Origin: Bdellovibrionales bacterium
GTDB taxonomy: Bacteria > Bdellovibrionota > UBA1018
Direction: 5' to 3'
Length of the DNA: 64,000 bases
Assembly: GCA_016786465.1 (NCBI GenBank)
Contig: JAEUWC010000029.1
Span: 18,363 to 82,362 of the forward strand
Position numbers and translations under genes: made by a program. The notes beneath the pieces are model-generated. The model saw only the letters and a list, made by a program, of their open reading frames with translations. It had not been told where the DNA came from and did no database searches. Numbering within the stretch: the stretch's first letter is position 1; every line of letters starts with the position of its first letter. Below are positions 25,590 through 35,196 of this stretch, piece by piece.

Positions 25590-26617
25590 ATTGAGCTCCA
25601 AGCTTCCCAAGACGTCAGTGCGATCGCAGAAAAGATCAGCCCCAAGACCGCCGGCGCGACGCCCAGAAAAAGGGGAAGCAAGGTTCGGTGCGGAAGACGC
25701 GCGACTTCGGCATCGATTGCCGAAAAAAGATCCGAACGAAGTGCGTCCAACGCGACTTCGACCCGTTCCAAGCAAGGACGCCCATCCATCAGAGAAACTT
25801 GAACCGCCTTTTTTAGAACCTGTCCGAAGTTTTCAAGCATTCCCGGAAGCTTCCTTTGGATCAACGGGCTGCGTTTGGGAACATCCGGGTTTTCCAGATC
25901 CCAAACCGATCTTTTCCACGCACGCGCAAGATCCGGGTCAAACCCAGACAAGAAATCAGCTGCATCCGATAACGCAAGATCCGCCGGGGTTCCGGCGCGA
26001 ACCTTGGCGCAAAATCTTTCGCCAGAAACCAATACACCCAGAAGCCCGGGACGTTTTGGTCTTTCAAGACCGCCCCAGCGCGCGTGGTCCGAAATCCGGT
26101 GAATCCAAAACGCAGCGCCGATCCCAAGTCCGGACCCAAGCGCGCAGATTCCAACCCAGACTTCCAGGAACGCGGCTAACCCTTCCACAATTTGAAAAAG
26201 CCCAAATCCTAGGACTGGGACACCCAGCACACAGATCCAGGCCTGCGCAAAAGCAGGCACAGCTTTGGACGAAGTTTCGCGCCCCAGGCGACGGAACGAT
26301 TCTGCAAGCGCACGAATTCGGCGAATACAGGGCAAAATCGATACGCCCTGAGAACGCAGTGCTTGAAGACCATCCCGACAAAGGCTTCCCCAGGGTGCGG
26401 GAAATGCACGAATTTCTTCCCAAAGGGATTCGTCCGGAAAAACACCAGATTCCAGGGTTTCTTGAAGTTCTTGAAGGGTCCAAATCACGCCCGTCAGGGC
26501 CGGATCGACCGGGGGTTTAAAGTACAGAAAAACGGCACGGACTGATTTTTGAATCGACGGATACACTAGCGCAAAGAATGCGGTCCAAGCCGCCATCGGA
26601 AATAACCAAGCCATCAT
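25586..26617 (-). CDS. Type II secretion F-domain membrane protein (TadB/TadC-like)
   Basis: Inner-membrane platform protein of a Tad/type II-type system. 343 residues with an N-terminal helix (WLFPMAAWTAFFALVYPS), two central helices (around 128-172), a cytoplasmic T2SF-like helical domain (about 195-310, with SGERFCAKVRAGTPADLALSD), and a C-terminal helix (LFLGVAPAVLGLIFSAIAL). It is alone here; TadB and TadC are usually two adjacent genes. It is convergent with the secretin/ATPase operon and follows tldD on the minus strand. Confidence 0.75.
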   Translation of the reverse strand: MMAWLFPMAAWTAFFALVYPSIQKSVRAVFLYFKPPVDPALTGVIWTLQELQETLESGVFPDESLWEEIRAFPAPWGSLCRDGLQALRSQGVSILPCIRRIRALAESFRRLGRETSSKAVPAFAQAWICVLGVPVLGFGLFQIVEGLAAFLEVWVGICALGSGLGIGAAFWIHRISDHARWGGLERPKRPGLLGVLVSGERFCAKVRAGTPADLALSDAADFLSGFDPDLARAWKRSVWDLENPDVPKRSPLIQRKLPGMLENFGQVLKKAVQVSLMDGRPCLERVEVALDALRSDLFSAIDAEVARLPHRTLLPLFLGVAPAVLGLIFSAIALTSWEAWSSI

Positions 26618-26657
26618 CGATGGACTTAAGCAGAATCAGTGCCACCCCAAAATGGGT

Positions 26658-28169
26658 CTAGGCTGAATCGTTTCCGAAGTAAGTCGCCATCGGAACTTCG
26701 CCACCGACTGTAAGCCGCGGGATGCGCAGGGTTGGCTGAGCATCGGTTACCGGTGCCCCCTGCCCGTCTTTTCCGCAGGTGCCGGTCGCAAATCCTAGGT
26801 CAGTTCCAACGCGGTCGACTTCCATCAAAATTTTGGGACCGTTGCCGACCAAGGTCGCTCCGCGAATGGGTTCGCCAAGCTTTCCATCACGAATCAAATA
26901 AGCTTCAGTTACCGCAAAAACAAAGTCGCCCGTGACGGTGTCGACCTGTCCGCCGCCCATGGCTTCGACAAAGATCCCGCTTTTGGTTTCGCGAAGGATC
27001 TGATCGGGGTGGTCTTTCCCTGGTGCAATGTACGTATTGGTCATCCGAACAATCGGCTTGTTTCGAAAAGATTCGCGCCGACCGTTGCCTGTGGCCATCA
27101 TGTCAAACTTCATCGCCGACAACTTGTCGACCATGTAGCCCTTCAAGACGCCGTTTTCGATCAAGACGTTCTTCTGAGAAGCCGTTCCTTCGTCATCGAA
27201 GCGAAAGCTTCCGCGACGCTCGCGCATCGTTCCGTCATCGATCACGGTGATCAGAGGTGACGCGACTTGGGTGCCCAGCTTTCCGCCGTAAACCGACAGA
27301 CCATTGCAGGCCAAGTCGGCTTCTAGTCCGTGCCCGACCGCTTCGTGAATCATCGTGCCGCCGGCGCGCGAAGAAAGCACGACGGTCATGGTTCCGGCAG
27401 GGGCAGGCTTTGCAGAAAGCAAAATCTTCACGCGCTTAGCCGCTTCGGCGCCGATGTCTTCGGGCTTTCGCTTTTCAAAAAATTCGACACCGACGAAGCC
27501 GCCGTCACTTTCGTGCGCGGACTCGACCCTTGGACCGTTTTCGCCCGTCGTTTCTCCGACCACTTCCACAAAAAGTTGAAGGTAATACTTCACATCACTT
27601 GAAACGACACCGTCGCTGTTCACGACCAGGATTTTTCGTCGCGAATCCATGCACGCCGCCATAACCTGGCGGGCATCAGGCATTTCCTGTCTTGCGCCCT
27701 GATCCGCGCGAGTGGCCCACTGGACTTTGGTCGACAGGTCGACTTCGCGGGCCGTTTTGCGGATCTGATAATCGCGAATTTCTGCGGTCTTTTGCTGTGT
27801 GGTTCGAAAATCCCATTTTCGATCCGTCGCCGAACGGTCTTTTGTTGAAACCGCCGCTGAAAGAGTCTGAGCCAGTTTTTCAAGCGCGCCTTGTGAAAGA
27901 TCCGTGCTGTAACCGTAGACTTGTCGGTGATCAAAAAGAATTCGAAGTCCAACGCCACGATCCGTTCCGGGCGTCACTTGATCCAAGCGACCGTTTTCAA
28001 AAATGATCCGCGTGGATTCATTTTCTTCAAAATAAAGTTCGGCCAGTGATCCGCCGTTCGAAAGCGCAAGTCGCAGGACTTTTTCTAGATCAAAAGCGGG
28101 AAGACCGAAGGTCGTAAGCGCTTCTTTCAGGGCTTGGGGGATAGCTTGGGGTTGTGTTTGGGTTTGCAT
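26658..28169 (-). CDS. tldD: Metalloprotease TldD
   Basis: Subunit of the TldD/TldE protease. 503 residues from ATG 28167-28169 (MQTQTQ); an ATG eight codons upstream is also in frame. The metal motif HEAVGHGLE (HExxxH) is at about residue 275. Other family features: AELYFEENES, FRFDDEGT, and near the end GTCGKDGQGAPVTDAQPTLRI (split: GTCGKDGQGAPV, TDAQPTLRI). No TldE partner is seen in the window. Its 5' end overlaps the DUF4911 gene by about 43 bases. Confidence 0.94.
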   Translation of the reverse strand: MQTQTQPQAIPQALKEALTTFGLPAFDLEKVLRLALSNGGSLAELYFEENESTRIIFENGRLDQVTPGTDRGVGLRILFDHRQVYGYSTDLSQGALEKLAQTLSAAVSTKDRSATDRKWDFRTTQQKTAEIRDYQIRKTAREVDLSTKVQWATRADQGARQEMPDARQVMAACMDSRRKILVVNSDGVVSSDVKYYLQLFVEVVGETTGENGPRVESAHESDGGFVGVEFFEKRKPEDIGAEAAKRVKILLSAKPAPAGTMTVVLSSRAGGTMIHEAVGHGLEADLACNGLSVYGGKLGTQVASPLITVIDDGTMRERRGSFRFDDEGTASQKNVLIENGVLKGYMVDKLSAMKFDMMATGNGRRESFRNKPIVRMTNTYIAPGKDHPDQILRETKSGIFVEAMGGGQVDTVTGDFVFAVTEAYLIRDGKLGEPIRGATLVGNGPKILMEVDRVGTDLGFATGTCGKDGQGAPVTDAQPTLRIPRLTVGGEVPMATYFGNDSA

Positions 28170-28459
28170 ATTTCGGCGAGCTCCGTGGTCCAACCTAAAT
28201 CATAAACCAAATCCGCCAAACGTTCCAAAACCGCTTCGGCTTCTTCGACGAATCCGGCAGGAATTTGAAGTTCCAGGTCGCGGTGCAGCTGATGCGGATC
28301 TTCTGTGTCCAGCGTCGAATAGGCCATGATTCCTTCGCAAGCTTCAAAAACGGCATAGACAAATGCGGATTCCGACTTTTGGACTCGAACCCTTCGCAGC
28401 AAAGTATGACGCGAGGCTTCGCCATACTGATTCGTCAAAGTCTTGTCGGTTGCGGTCAT
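28127..28459 (-). CDS. DUF4911 family protein
   Basis: 110 residues resembling the DUF4911 family: RRVRVQKSESAFVYAVFEACEGIMAYSTL, followed by LELQIPAGFVEEAEAVLERL (the first segment read as two parts: RRVRVQKSESAFVY, AVFEACEGIMAYSTL). The domain is small and alpha/beta. It overlaps tldD in another frame, so the two are likely co-translated. Function unknown. Confidence 0.75.
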   Translation of the reverse strand: MTATDKTLTNQYGEASRHTLLRRVRVQKSESAFVYAVFEACEGIMAYSTLDTEDPHQLHRDLELQIPAGFVEEAEAVLERLADLVYDLGWTTELAEICKPKHNPKLSPKP

Positions 28460-28485
28460 GGTTTCTAACCCTTATCCTATGAGTC

Positions 28486-29586
28486 ATGAAATGCCGCACA
28501 GAAATTTTGAAAACCGGATTTGTCCTTGGAATCACATTTCTTTTTGCGAATTGCGCGTCGACGCATAACTCGAAAGAAGACCAGGACAACACCTTGCACG
28601 CCGCTGCCCAGGCTGCAGCGAGCCAGGCGGTTGCGGCACAAGATCAAAAGCTGAATGAAATGAAAGCTCAGATCGCGTCGATGGAAAAAAAGGTCACCGC
28701 GATGGAAACCAAAATCGACACACAAATGGGCGGTTTCAACGAGAAAATGGACGGAATCAAGGCATCCATGGACATCTTGATGGGAATCAAGAAACCCAAG
28801 ACGGAGGCAGTGGGAATGACGGCGGTCGATAGCCGTGGAGTTCCTGTTGATTCAGCCTCGGGAAAGTTCGCAGCCGGCGATCTAGAAGCCGGCTTCCTGA
28901 ATGACAATGCGGTGAAAGCTTATCGCCAGGCGATGCTTTTGGAATCTTCAAAAAAATACGCGGAAGCCATCTTGGCGTTTTCTGCATTTCTGGAACGCTA
29001 CGCAGATCACGCTTTGGCGGGATCGGCCCAGTTCCACATCGGCGAATGCTACTTTCAGCAAAAGGAATATCAGCTGGCTGCAAACGAATACAGCCGCGTG
29101 TTGACTTCGTATGATCGCAGCCCTCACGTGGCTGACGCGCTGAAACGACTGACGGAATCGCATTTGGCATCCAACAAAAGCGATGAAGCATTGAAATCCA
29201 AACAGCTTTTGGTCACGCTTTTCGCGCTTTCGCCGGCAGCGGCAGGGATGAACATGGAAGGCGGATCGGGACAACCCGGGGCAACAGCGACCCAGCAAGC
29301 CGCGACCCCAGCCACAGGTGCTGAAGCGCAAGCCGGTGCACAGGCCACGGCCGAAGCGAACCCAAAGCCCACCGAGCAAGCGCCTGCTGAAGCACCCGCA
29401 GCACAGCAGACGGCAGATACGAAATCCGATGGTGATGACGTCGTGGTCGATGGCGGTGTGACCAAGCCAGCGCCGGTATCGCCTAAAGCAGAACTAAAAG
29501 CAGGAACGGAAGCAACGCCTCCGACAGCTCCACTTCCGGGATCAGCCGAAGTGGCTCCGACAGAAAAGAAAGCTGAAGCACCCTAA
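28486..29586 (+). CDS. CpoB/YbgF-like lipoprotein with coiled coil and TPR
   Basis: 366 residues. The lipoprotein signal ends FANC. A coiled coil follows (about 35-105, heptads in QKLNEMKAQIASMEKKVTAM), then TPR-like repeats (about 145-250: AYRQAMLLESSKKYAEAILAF, FHIGECYFQQKEYQLAANEY), and an Ala/Pro/Thr-rich tail. The coiled coil plus TPR layout is that of CpoB (YbgF), which coordinates cell-wall synthesis and outer-membrane constriction. No tol-pal genes are adjacent, so this is a resemblance, not an assignment. It is directly followed by the LysM gene. Confidence 0.75.
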   Translation: MKCRTEILKTGFVLGITFLFANCASTHNSKEDQDNTLHAAAQAAASQAVAAQDQKLNEMKAQIASMEKKVTAMETKIDTQMGGFNEKMDGIKASMDILMGIKKPKTEAVGMTAVDSRGVPVDSASGKFAAGDLEAGFLNDNAVKAYRQAMLLESSKKYAEAILAFSAFLERYADHALAGSAQFHIGECYFQQKEYQLAANEYSRVLTSYDRSPHVADALKRLTESHLASNKSDEALKSKQLLVTLFALSPAAAGMNMEGGSGQPGATATQQAATPATGAEAQAGAQATAEANPKPTEQAPAEAPAAQQTADTKSDGDDVVVDGGVTKPAPVSPKAELKAGTEATPPTAPLPGSAEVAPTEKKAEAP

Positions 29587-31275
29587 ATGAAACGAAACCC
29601 CGCCAAGCGAATTCAGTCCGGTTTTACCACCTGGGCCGCGTGTGCACTTGTGCTGGGGTCGTCCGCAGCCTTTGGATCGATCGATCGCGGAATTTCTGCG
29701 GTCAGCGATACGGAATGGGAAAAGATTTTAGAAACCAAGGGTGCTTTGGAATATGAAATCAAAAAGGGCGACACCCTAGCCGATATTTCTACTGCACTTT
29801 TTGGAAGCCCCAAATACTGGCCTAAGATCTGGGCATTGAACCAAGACCGAATCATGAATCCGCACTTGATTCAGCCCGGTGTAAAGCTGGCATTCAACAT
29901 GGGATCCGCCACCAGTCTTCCTTCCATGCAGATTTCCGGCGAATCCAAGGGCGCTCCTTCCGCAGCGGCGGCACTGGGAGCTCCGACGAATCCCAACATT
30001 CTTGCCGTACGAAAGAACCGGAAAACTGACGACGAAATCATCCGCGAAAACGTCGGCGTCAAGAAGGCGCGCAAGAAGGAATGGATGACCCTGCCCACCC
30101 AGGCTTGGGAATCTGAAAGCAAGTACCAGATGCCCATTGGATTTGATGAGCACGGAATTGACATGAATTCACGTGCAACCTTCAATGCGATCAAGGGGCT
30201 TGCTCTTCCGTATACCATTCGAAGCGAAAAGTTTACGCCGGTCGGAGAAATTGTCGCGAGCCGGACCGAAGCGCTTCACCCCAGCCTGACGGACATCGTT
30301 TACGTTCGTCCAGACGGAGAAGTTCAGGTCGGCCAAACCTATGGACTGACCCAAGAACCCTTCTTGTTGAAGTCTAGAAAGTCAGATCGAGTCGGGTTTT
30401 CATACCTGAACATCGGTGCAATTAAGATCATCGGCGTGAAAGATGGCCTTTTTGTTGGATCCATCGAGGCTTTGGCGGACGTCCCGTTTCGTGGCACCAA
30501 GTTGATCCCACTTCCGAAAAAGGTTTTTCCGTTAGAACCCGTCCCAGGGCCTCGCGCCCTGGAAGGGATTCTGACCTTGGACAAGACCCGTGACACTTTT
30601 TCGACCGCACAGTTCAAACAAGTTTTCGTAGATAAAGGAACGGAAGATGGCCTGACGCCCGGAATGATTTTCCGCGCTTACCAGTACTTCGACCCTGCGA
30701 CCGATAAACGGATCACGAATTCAGACTTTATCGTCGAATCTGAAATCATGGTGGTTCAGTGTTCCGAAGAATATTCGACGGGCCTGGTGATCAACGGACG
30801 CAAGGACCTACAGGAAGGATCCCTTGTGGTCCTTCAAACGGACGTCTCGGAATTTAGGAAAAAAGGACGGGCTCGCGAAAAGATTGTGGATGATGGATCC
30901 GGTAGCGTGAAAAAGGATCCATTGGATGAACTGGATAGCTTAGGCGGTTCCGACCAACTGGGTAAAGATGAAGAAAAAGAACTGAAGCAGCTGGAAAACT
31001 GGGACGAGAATCCAGAATCTGAAAACCCCGAGACTGGTTCAGATGCCTTGGATGCCGAGGCCGCTCCGCTTCCGGAAACTGCACCGCTGGAAGGGCAGAT
31101 GCCGCCTGAAGCGATGGATCCAGGCCAGATGCCGCCCCCGGATTCGCAAATGCCTCCGGCGCCTGAAGGAATTGATTCAATGCCACCGCCCGACGCTGAA
31201 TTGCCTGGGGCGGAAACCGGCGCTAGCGGAGAAGAACTTCCCCCGCTTCCGCCTCCGGAAGAAGAAGCGATTTAA
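29587..31275 (+). CDS. Exported LysM-domain protein
   Basis: 562 residues. After a signal peptide (TWAACALVLGSSAAFG) comes a LysM domain at about 55-100: YEIKKGDTLADISTALFG, then YWPKIWALNQDRIMNPHLIQPG, which should bind peptidoglycan. A beta-rich middle follows, then an acidic Pro/Met/Glu-rich low-complexity tail from residue 450. The ATG directly follows the preceding gene's TAA. Its stop shares TTAA with the convergent PLD-family gene. Confidence 0.82.
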   Translation: MKRNPAKRIQSGFTTWAACALVLGSSAAFGSIDRGISAVSDTEWEKILETKGALEYEIKKGDTLADISTALFGSPKYWPKIWALNQDRIMNPHLIQPGVKLAFNMGSATSLPSMQISGESKGAPSAAAALGAPTNPNILAVRKNRKTDDEIIRENVGVKKARKKEWMTLPTQAWESESKYQMPIGFDEHGIDMNSRATFNAIKGLALPYTIRSEKFTPVGEIVASRTEALHPSLTDIVYVRPDGEVQVGQTYGLTQEPFLLKSRKSDRVGFSYLNIGAIKIIGVKDGLFVGSIEALADVPFRGTKLIPLPKKVFPLEPVPGPRALEGILTLDKTRDTFSTAQFKQVFVDKGTEDGLTPGMIFRAYQYFDPATDKRITNSDFIVESEIMVVQCSEEYSTGLVINGRKDLQEGSLVVLQTDVSEFRKKGRAREKIVDDGSGSVKKDPLDELDSLGGSDQLGKDEEKELKQLENWDENPESENPETGSDALDAEAAPLPETAPLEGQMPPEAMDPGQMPPPDSQMPPAPEGIDSMPPPDAELPGAETGASGEELPPLPPPEEEAI

Positions 31276-33191
31276 GGTTGTTCGCGCCTTAGGTTTTGAT
31301 CACAAGGTGCTGAACTTCGGGGCACCCCAGACTTTTCGGTCGAATTCACGTCGACCATGTCTTCGATTCCGCCCATTCGATTCCGCCGTTGAGCTTCATC
31401 GTAAACGGACGACCGACCCGCAGCGTGCAAGGTCTGAATCATTCCTGTAAGGCCTTCGGAAACTCGTTCGTCCAAAAATGCGGCGATGACTTCCTGGTTT
31501 TCTTCAGCGCCGGTGCTGATATTAAAAGATCCAGTCGACCCGTAGCGGACACTTCCGCGCTTGCCGGTGACGAAGGCCTTGTGATGTTGCTTGGCCACGA
31601 TGACGATGTCTTCGCCATTAACATTCACTTTGGTGGCTCGGTATTCGCGTGGGGCAGTCCGAATCATTCGACGAAGGTTCGCAAGCCCCGCGGCGCCTAG
31701 GGCCTTTTTCCATTCGGAATCGGTCAGTTCGTAGTAACGCTTACTGGTTTCAGTTCTTTCAAGCGCCAACCCTGAAATCTTTAACGGAATGCTCCAGTCC
31801 ATCATCGCAAAAGAAGTTTCACCGACGAACTTGAAATCAAAGACGCCTGTTTTCTTCACTTCTTTTTTGGCTCGGGCCAAAAGCGCTTGCTCGACCCAGT
31901 TTGAAGAAAACGCGAACTGCGCCATCAATACCGGGCCGCTGGTTTCACGAATGATTCTTCCAATCACGTTCTTGCCGACGGCATTGAATGCGCCGTTGGG
32001 CGCAAAAGCCATCAAAACATGCGGAGTCTGAACTTCGGGATTCTTTTTTGGCCCCTGGAAAGCCGACGCAAAGGGCGCACCATGAATCTTATAGGTGCCA
32101 CCCAGGGGATACTGCCGTCCCTTCAGTCGGTAAGGTTCCTTCAAGGTTTTGGTCAATTCGTGATGAATCAATAGGGCCAAGGTTTGCCCCGTCAGGGTCA
32201 CCGCGTGGTTTGCGTTGGGCAAGGATTCAGGTGGTCGCGGATTCGCGTTCGGAAGGTCACCTTCTGGCCCGATGCAAGATTGTGTTGGATTTCCCGAAGT
32301 CATCAAAACTTTGGCCTTCAGCGGATTGCTCCAGTCCGTTACCAAAAGCTTTTGGTGGTTGATCCGAACCGCGTCGACTGCGACAACGTCAACGCAAGTG
32401 CCCTTCAACTTTTCATAAATCCTTTTTGTGCCCGGCTTGTCGTCCATGACTTTCAAGTCAATTCCCACTGAAACGGGTTTACCTTCTTGGCACTTCGCAA
32501 TCAGTTCATCAGCGATGTCGTCTAGATCAAATTCATAGACGTTCATCATCACTTCTGAAGCCTGGCGAATCTGTTCGATCCAAAGCTGCTTCAAATTGGT
32601 CACTGGCTGTGAAACCCCATTCATCTTCCAAGGATGGTTCACATAGAACTTCACGTCTTTGTACGCGTTCGGGCTATCTGGCGAATTCAGTTCCAAAGGA
32701 ACGGTCGGATCTCCCAGTTCTCCAAACTTTTCTTTGATGCCCGGTTTATCCAGGGCGTGCTTGAATTTCTGTGCCCAAGTTTCACGACGTTGGGTTAAAG
32801 CATCCGATTCAGTTTCCGAAACCGTTCGGGGCACAGACGCCATGTACTGCTTCAGCATCGGAACCAATTCCGGATTCTCGCGAAGCAGAAGTAGAAACTG
32901 AGTTTCTGAAACGTCGCGTGTCCTGGGGGCTTCGCCTTCGGCTTCGCGAATCGTGTCGAAGAAATGAACTTGTTCTTCACGGAAAATGTCGCGTAAAAAA
33001 GCGCGAACGCTGTCACGAGTCAGCGCTTCACGAGTCAGCGCAAGGTATTCGGCCAAGTTTTCTTCAAGAGAATCCGGATCAGCAAGAGCGGCAATCGGCG
33101 CAAACGATGTCGAAATCGACATCGCAAAGAGCGCCGCGAGAATTCGAGGGAACTGAAGCCCCATAGATTGTCGAAGAAACCCGATCCGCAT
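31272..33191 (-). CDS. Exported phospholipase D-family protein
   Basis: 639 residues with a signal peptide (ILAALFAMSISTSFAPIAALA). Two HKD-like motifs are visible: INHQKLLVTDW followed by SGN, and KQHHKAFVTGKRGSVRYGSTGSFN (as HHKAFVTG and GSTGSFN). The second lacks the usual Asp six residues after Lys. This is the two-motif architecture of PLD enzymes, including phospholipases and some nucleases. Its substrate is unknown. An extracytoplasmic role, perhaps lipid attack, fits the signal peptide. Confidence 0.8.
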   Translation of the reverse strand: MRIGFLRQSMGLQFPRILAALFAMSISTSFAPIAALADPDSLEENLAEYLALTREALTRDSVRAFLRDIFREEQVHFFDTIREAEGEAPRTRDVSETQFLLLLRENPELVPMLKQYMASVPRTVSETESDALTQRRETWAQKFKHALDKPGIKEKFGELGDPTVPLELNSPDSPNAYKDVKFYVNHPWKMNGVSQPVTNLKQLWIEQIRQASEVMMNVYEFDLDDIADELIAKCQEGKPVSVGIDLKVMDDKPGTKRIYEKLKGTCVDVVAVDAVRINHQKLLVTDWSNPLKAKVLMTSGNPTQSCIGPEGDLPNANPRPPESLPNANHAVTLTGQTLALLIHHELTKTLKEPYRLKGRQYPLGGTYKIHGAPFASAFQGPKKNPEVQTPHVLMAFAPNGAFNAVGKNVIGRIIRETSGPVLMAQFAFSSNWVEQALLARAKKEVKKTGVFDFKFVGETSFAMMDWSIPLKISGLALERTETSKRYYELTDSEWKKALGAAGLANLRRMIRTAPREYRATKVNVNGEDIVIVAKQHHKAFVTGKRGSVRYGSTGSFNISTGAEENQEVIAAFLDERVSEGLTGMIQTLHAAGRSSVYDEAQRRNRMGGIEDMVDVNSTEKSGVPRSSAPCDQNLRREQP

Positions 33192-33279
33192 CTTTTACTA
33201 TGATAAAGGACTGAAACGGCGCGGTCGACGGGCAGGTTTTTCCTAGCCAATCCCTAAACGCTCGACTAAAACGAACGCC

Positions 33280-33567
33280 ATGAATAAATTCTTCATCGCA
33301 TTTTGGCCCGCCGTGTTTTTTTCAGCTAGCCCCGCCTGGGCGCTTCAGTATCAGTTTCATTCGCCGTCGATCACCTGTGGGGGTTGTGCAAAAACCATCG
33401 AGAAAACCCTGACTCAGGATGGGCGCGTTTCTTCGGTCAAGGTGAATGTGAAAGAAAAGTTAGTCACAGTGGAAACCCAAGGCGACGCCACATTGACGGG
33501 TGACGAAGTCACCGCGCTTCTTCAAAAGAAGCATTACGACGTAAAAGATTTTAAGCAGTTAAATTAA
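33280..33567 (+). CDS. Exported heavy-metal-associated (HMA) domain protein
   Basis: 95 residues: a signal peptide (FFIAFWPAVFFSASPAWA), then one HMA domain with the metal motif ITCGGCAKT (CxxC) and the ferredoxin-like strand/helix order (VSSVKVNVKEKLVTVET). It resembles MerP or a periplasmic copper chaperone. No metal ATPase is adjacent. Its stop shares TTAA with the convergent HAMP gene. Confidence 0.85.
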   Translation: MNKFFIAFWPAVFFSASPAWALQYQFHSPSITCGGCAKTIEKTLTQDGRVSSVKVNVKEKLVTVETQGDATLTGDEVTALLQKKHYDVKDFKQLN

Positions 33568-34094
33568 CTGATAAAGCGGCGAGCAGTCGCTTTACGAGCC
33601 AACTTTTTGTACTTCGCAGCGAACGCGTTGACCGAGCCGGCAAGCTCGGGGAAATAGTCTTTCTCGCGAAATTGCACGTCTTCCATCGTCTTTCCGTCCG
33701 CAAGCTTGTCCAGATGCTTCTGAATGCGAAGGACTGGCCCTGCGACGCGATGACTGAGAATCAGTCCCAATAGCGTCAAAAAAATGAGCGCTCCCATCGA
33801 CGTTCCAAAGAAAATTCGATTCATCTGGTCTTGCTGTTCAATGAAGAACTGAAAGACATCGTGTTCTGGCGGCAACCCTGCCATCATCGCCAGTTTTTCA
33901 AATTTGTAGAAAAAGTAACGAATTCCGGCATAGAACACGGAAATCACGACGCCTGCACAGACCCACATCCAGCCGATCATCGACCACTGAAAGCGCGGAT
34001 TGATCCAGTAGCTGTGACGGCGCTTCGGAGCCTCGGTCGCAACGACCGGTGCTTCGGGAACCTTTCTCAGCACGGGTTTCATTTGCATGCTCAT
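33564..34094 (-). CDS. HAMP-domain inner-membrane protein
   Basis: About 176 residues from ATG 34092-34094 (MSMQMKP); a longer form from 34175 would overlap the divergent dprA start. Two membrane helices (WSMIGWMWVCAGVVISVFYAG and FFGTSMGALIFLTLLGLIL, first one quoted in full as 21 or fewer) flank a short periplasmic loop. A HAMP-like linker follows (SHRVAGPVLRIQKHL...FPELAGSVNAFA). No output domain follows, so it may signal in trans. Function unknown. Confidence 0.65.
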   Translation of the reverse strand: MSMQMKPVLRKVPEAPVVATEAPKRRHSYWINPRFQWSMIGWMWVCAGVVISVFYAGIRYFFYKFEKLAMMAGLPPEHDVFQFFIEQQDQMNRIFFGTSMGALIFLTLLGLILSHRVAGPVLRIQKHLDKLADGKTMEDVQFREKDYFPELAGSVNAFAAKYKKLARKATARRFIS

Positions 34095-34173
34095 CTCAGA
34101 TTGCCTATCGGCAGCCTGCGAAAATGAATAAAGTGTTGGTTTTTTGGCGGGTTCCTTGCTGTTGCCAGGGGCC

Positions 34174-35172
34174 ATGAAGACCTACCACTGGTTGGCCCTG
34201 ACGGCGCCCCCCGAAGCCCAGATCCTTTTTAAAAGCTGCACAGAAACCAAGAACCCTGCCCAGCTTTGGGTCCAAGGTTCGGATCAAGCGATTGAACTTT
34301 TAGGCCGCATCCCTTTTCAAGGTCTTGCGATAGTCGGCACGCGTTTTCCAGAACGCAGATCCCTGAATCACGTTGAAAGCTGCCTTCGCGAACTGTCCCA
34401 GCGGGCTAGCCCGGTCGTGATTTCGGGAATGGCTCGAGGAATCGACACCCATGCGCATTCTTGCGCACTTCGCTTGGGACTACCCACGATTGCGGTCCTA
34501 GGGGGATCGATCAACGACCCCTACCCGCGCGAAACCTACCCTGTACGAAAGAAAATCCTGGAATCGAATGGCTTGGTGATTTCGGAAACGCCTTTGAATG
34601 AAAAGCCGCACCGGGGAAGATTTATCCAGCGCAACCGCCTGATTGCGGCCTGGTCGCAAGCGGTTTGGGTGGTGCAGGCTCACGGCAAAAGTGGCGCGCT
34701 TGGAACTGCTTCGTGGGCAAGGAAGATGGGGCGAGACCTTTACGTCACGCCGTGCTTTCCAGGAGACCCGACCTTCGCGGGAAATGATTTTCTGTTCAAA
34801 AGCCAGGATGGACCTTTTGCTGCAATCGACGGGCAGGTTTTTGACCGAACCTGGGAAAAAAGCTGGGAAAGGGTCAGCGGCAAAAAATTTTTTTTCGACC
34901 CATCCCGGGAACAACTCAGAGCAGAAAAAGAACAGCAGGATGATTCGAAAATCTTGCTTCAGAAAATTTCTGAAGGCGACGCGTGCATGACTCAGGAAGA
35001 CCACCAGAAGCCCAAAGCTAGCGGTCCGACCATTGAAACTCTTTTGAATTGGGGCATCGAGTCAGGTCTAACGCCCGATCGCATGATTCGCGCGATTCAG
35101 TTGCTCTCTGAGCAGCGTCAAATTTTTGAATCCAACGGACGCCTCTTGAAAAACCCCGCGCCGTCCGAATAA
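34174..35172 (+). CDS. dprA: DNA processing protein DprA
   Basis: Loads RecA on incoming single-stranded DNA in transformation. 332 residues from ATG 34174 (MKTYHWLAL). The Rossmann-like core has AIVGTRFP, VVISGMARGIDTHAHSCAL, TIAVLGGSIND and FIQRNRLIAAWS, all typical. A C-terminal helical segment (ETLLNWGIESGLTPDRMIRA) resembles the DprA winged helix. It is followed directly by topA, a common pairing. Confidence 0.93.
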   Translation: MKTYHWLALTAPPEAQILFKSCTETKNPAQLWVQGSDQAIELLGRIPFQGLAIVGTRFPERRSLNHVESCLRELSQRASPVVISGMARGIDTHAHSCALRLGLPTIAVLGGSINDPYPRETYPVRKKILESNGLVISETPLNEKPHRGRFIQRNRLIAAWSQAVWVVQAHGKSGALGTASWARKMGRDLYVTPCFPGDPTFAGNDFLFKSQDGPFAAIDGQVFDRTWEKSWERVSGKKFFFDPSREQLRAEKEQQDDSKILLQKISEGDACMTQEDHQKPKASGPTIETLLNWGIESGLTPDRMIRAIQLLSEQRQIFESNGRLLKNPAPSE

Positions 35173-35196
35173 ATGGGGAAGGAACCTCTACCTTAT

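Noticed and set aside
25591..26520. Long open frame on the plus strand (about 309 codons) opposite the TadB/C-like gene
   Set aside because: Composition is Pro/Arg/Gly-rich without hydrophobic or domain structure, and there is no ribosome-binding site. It is a mirror of the minus-strand gene's codon bias.
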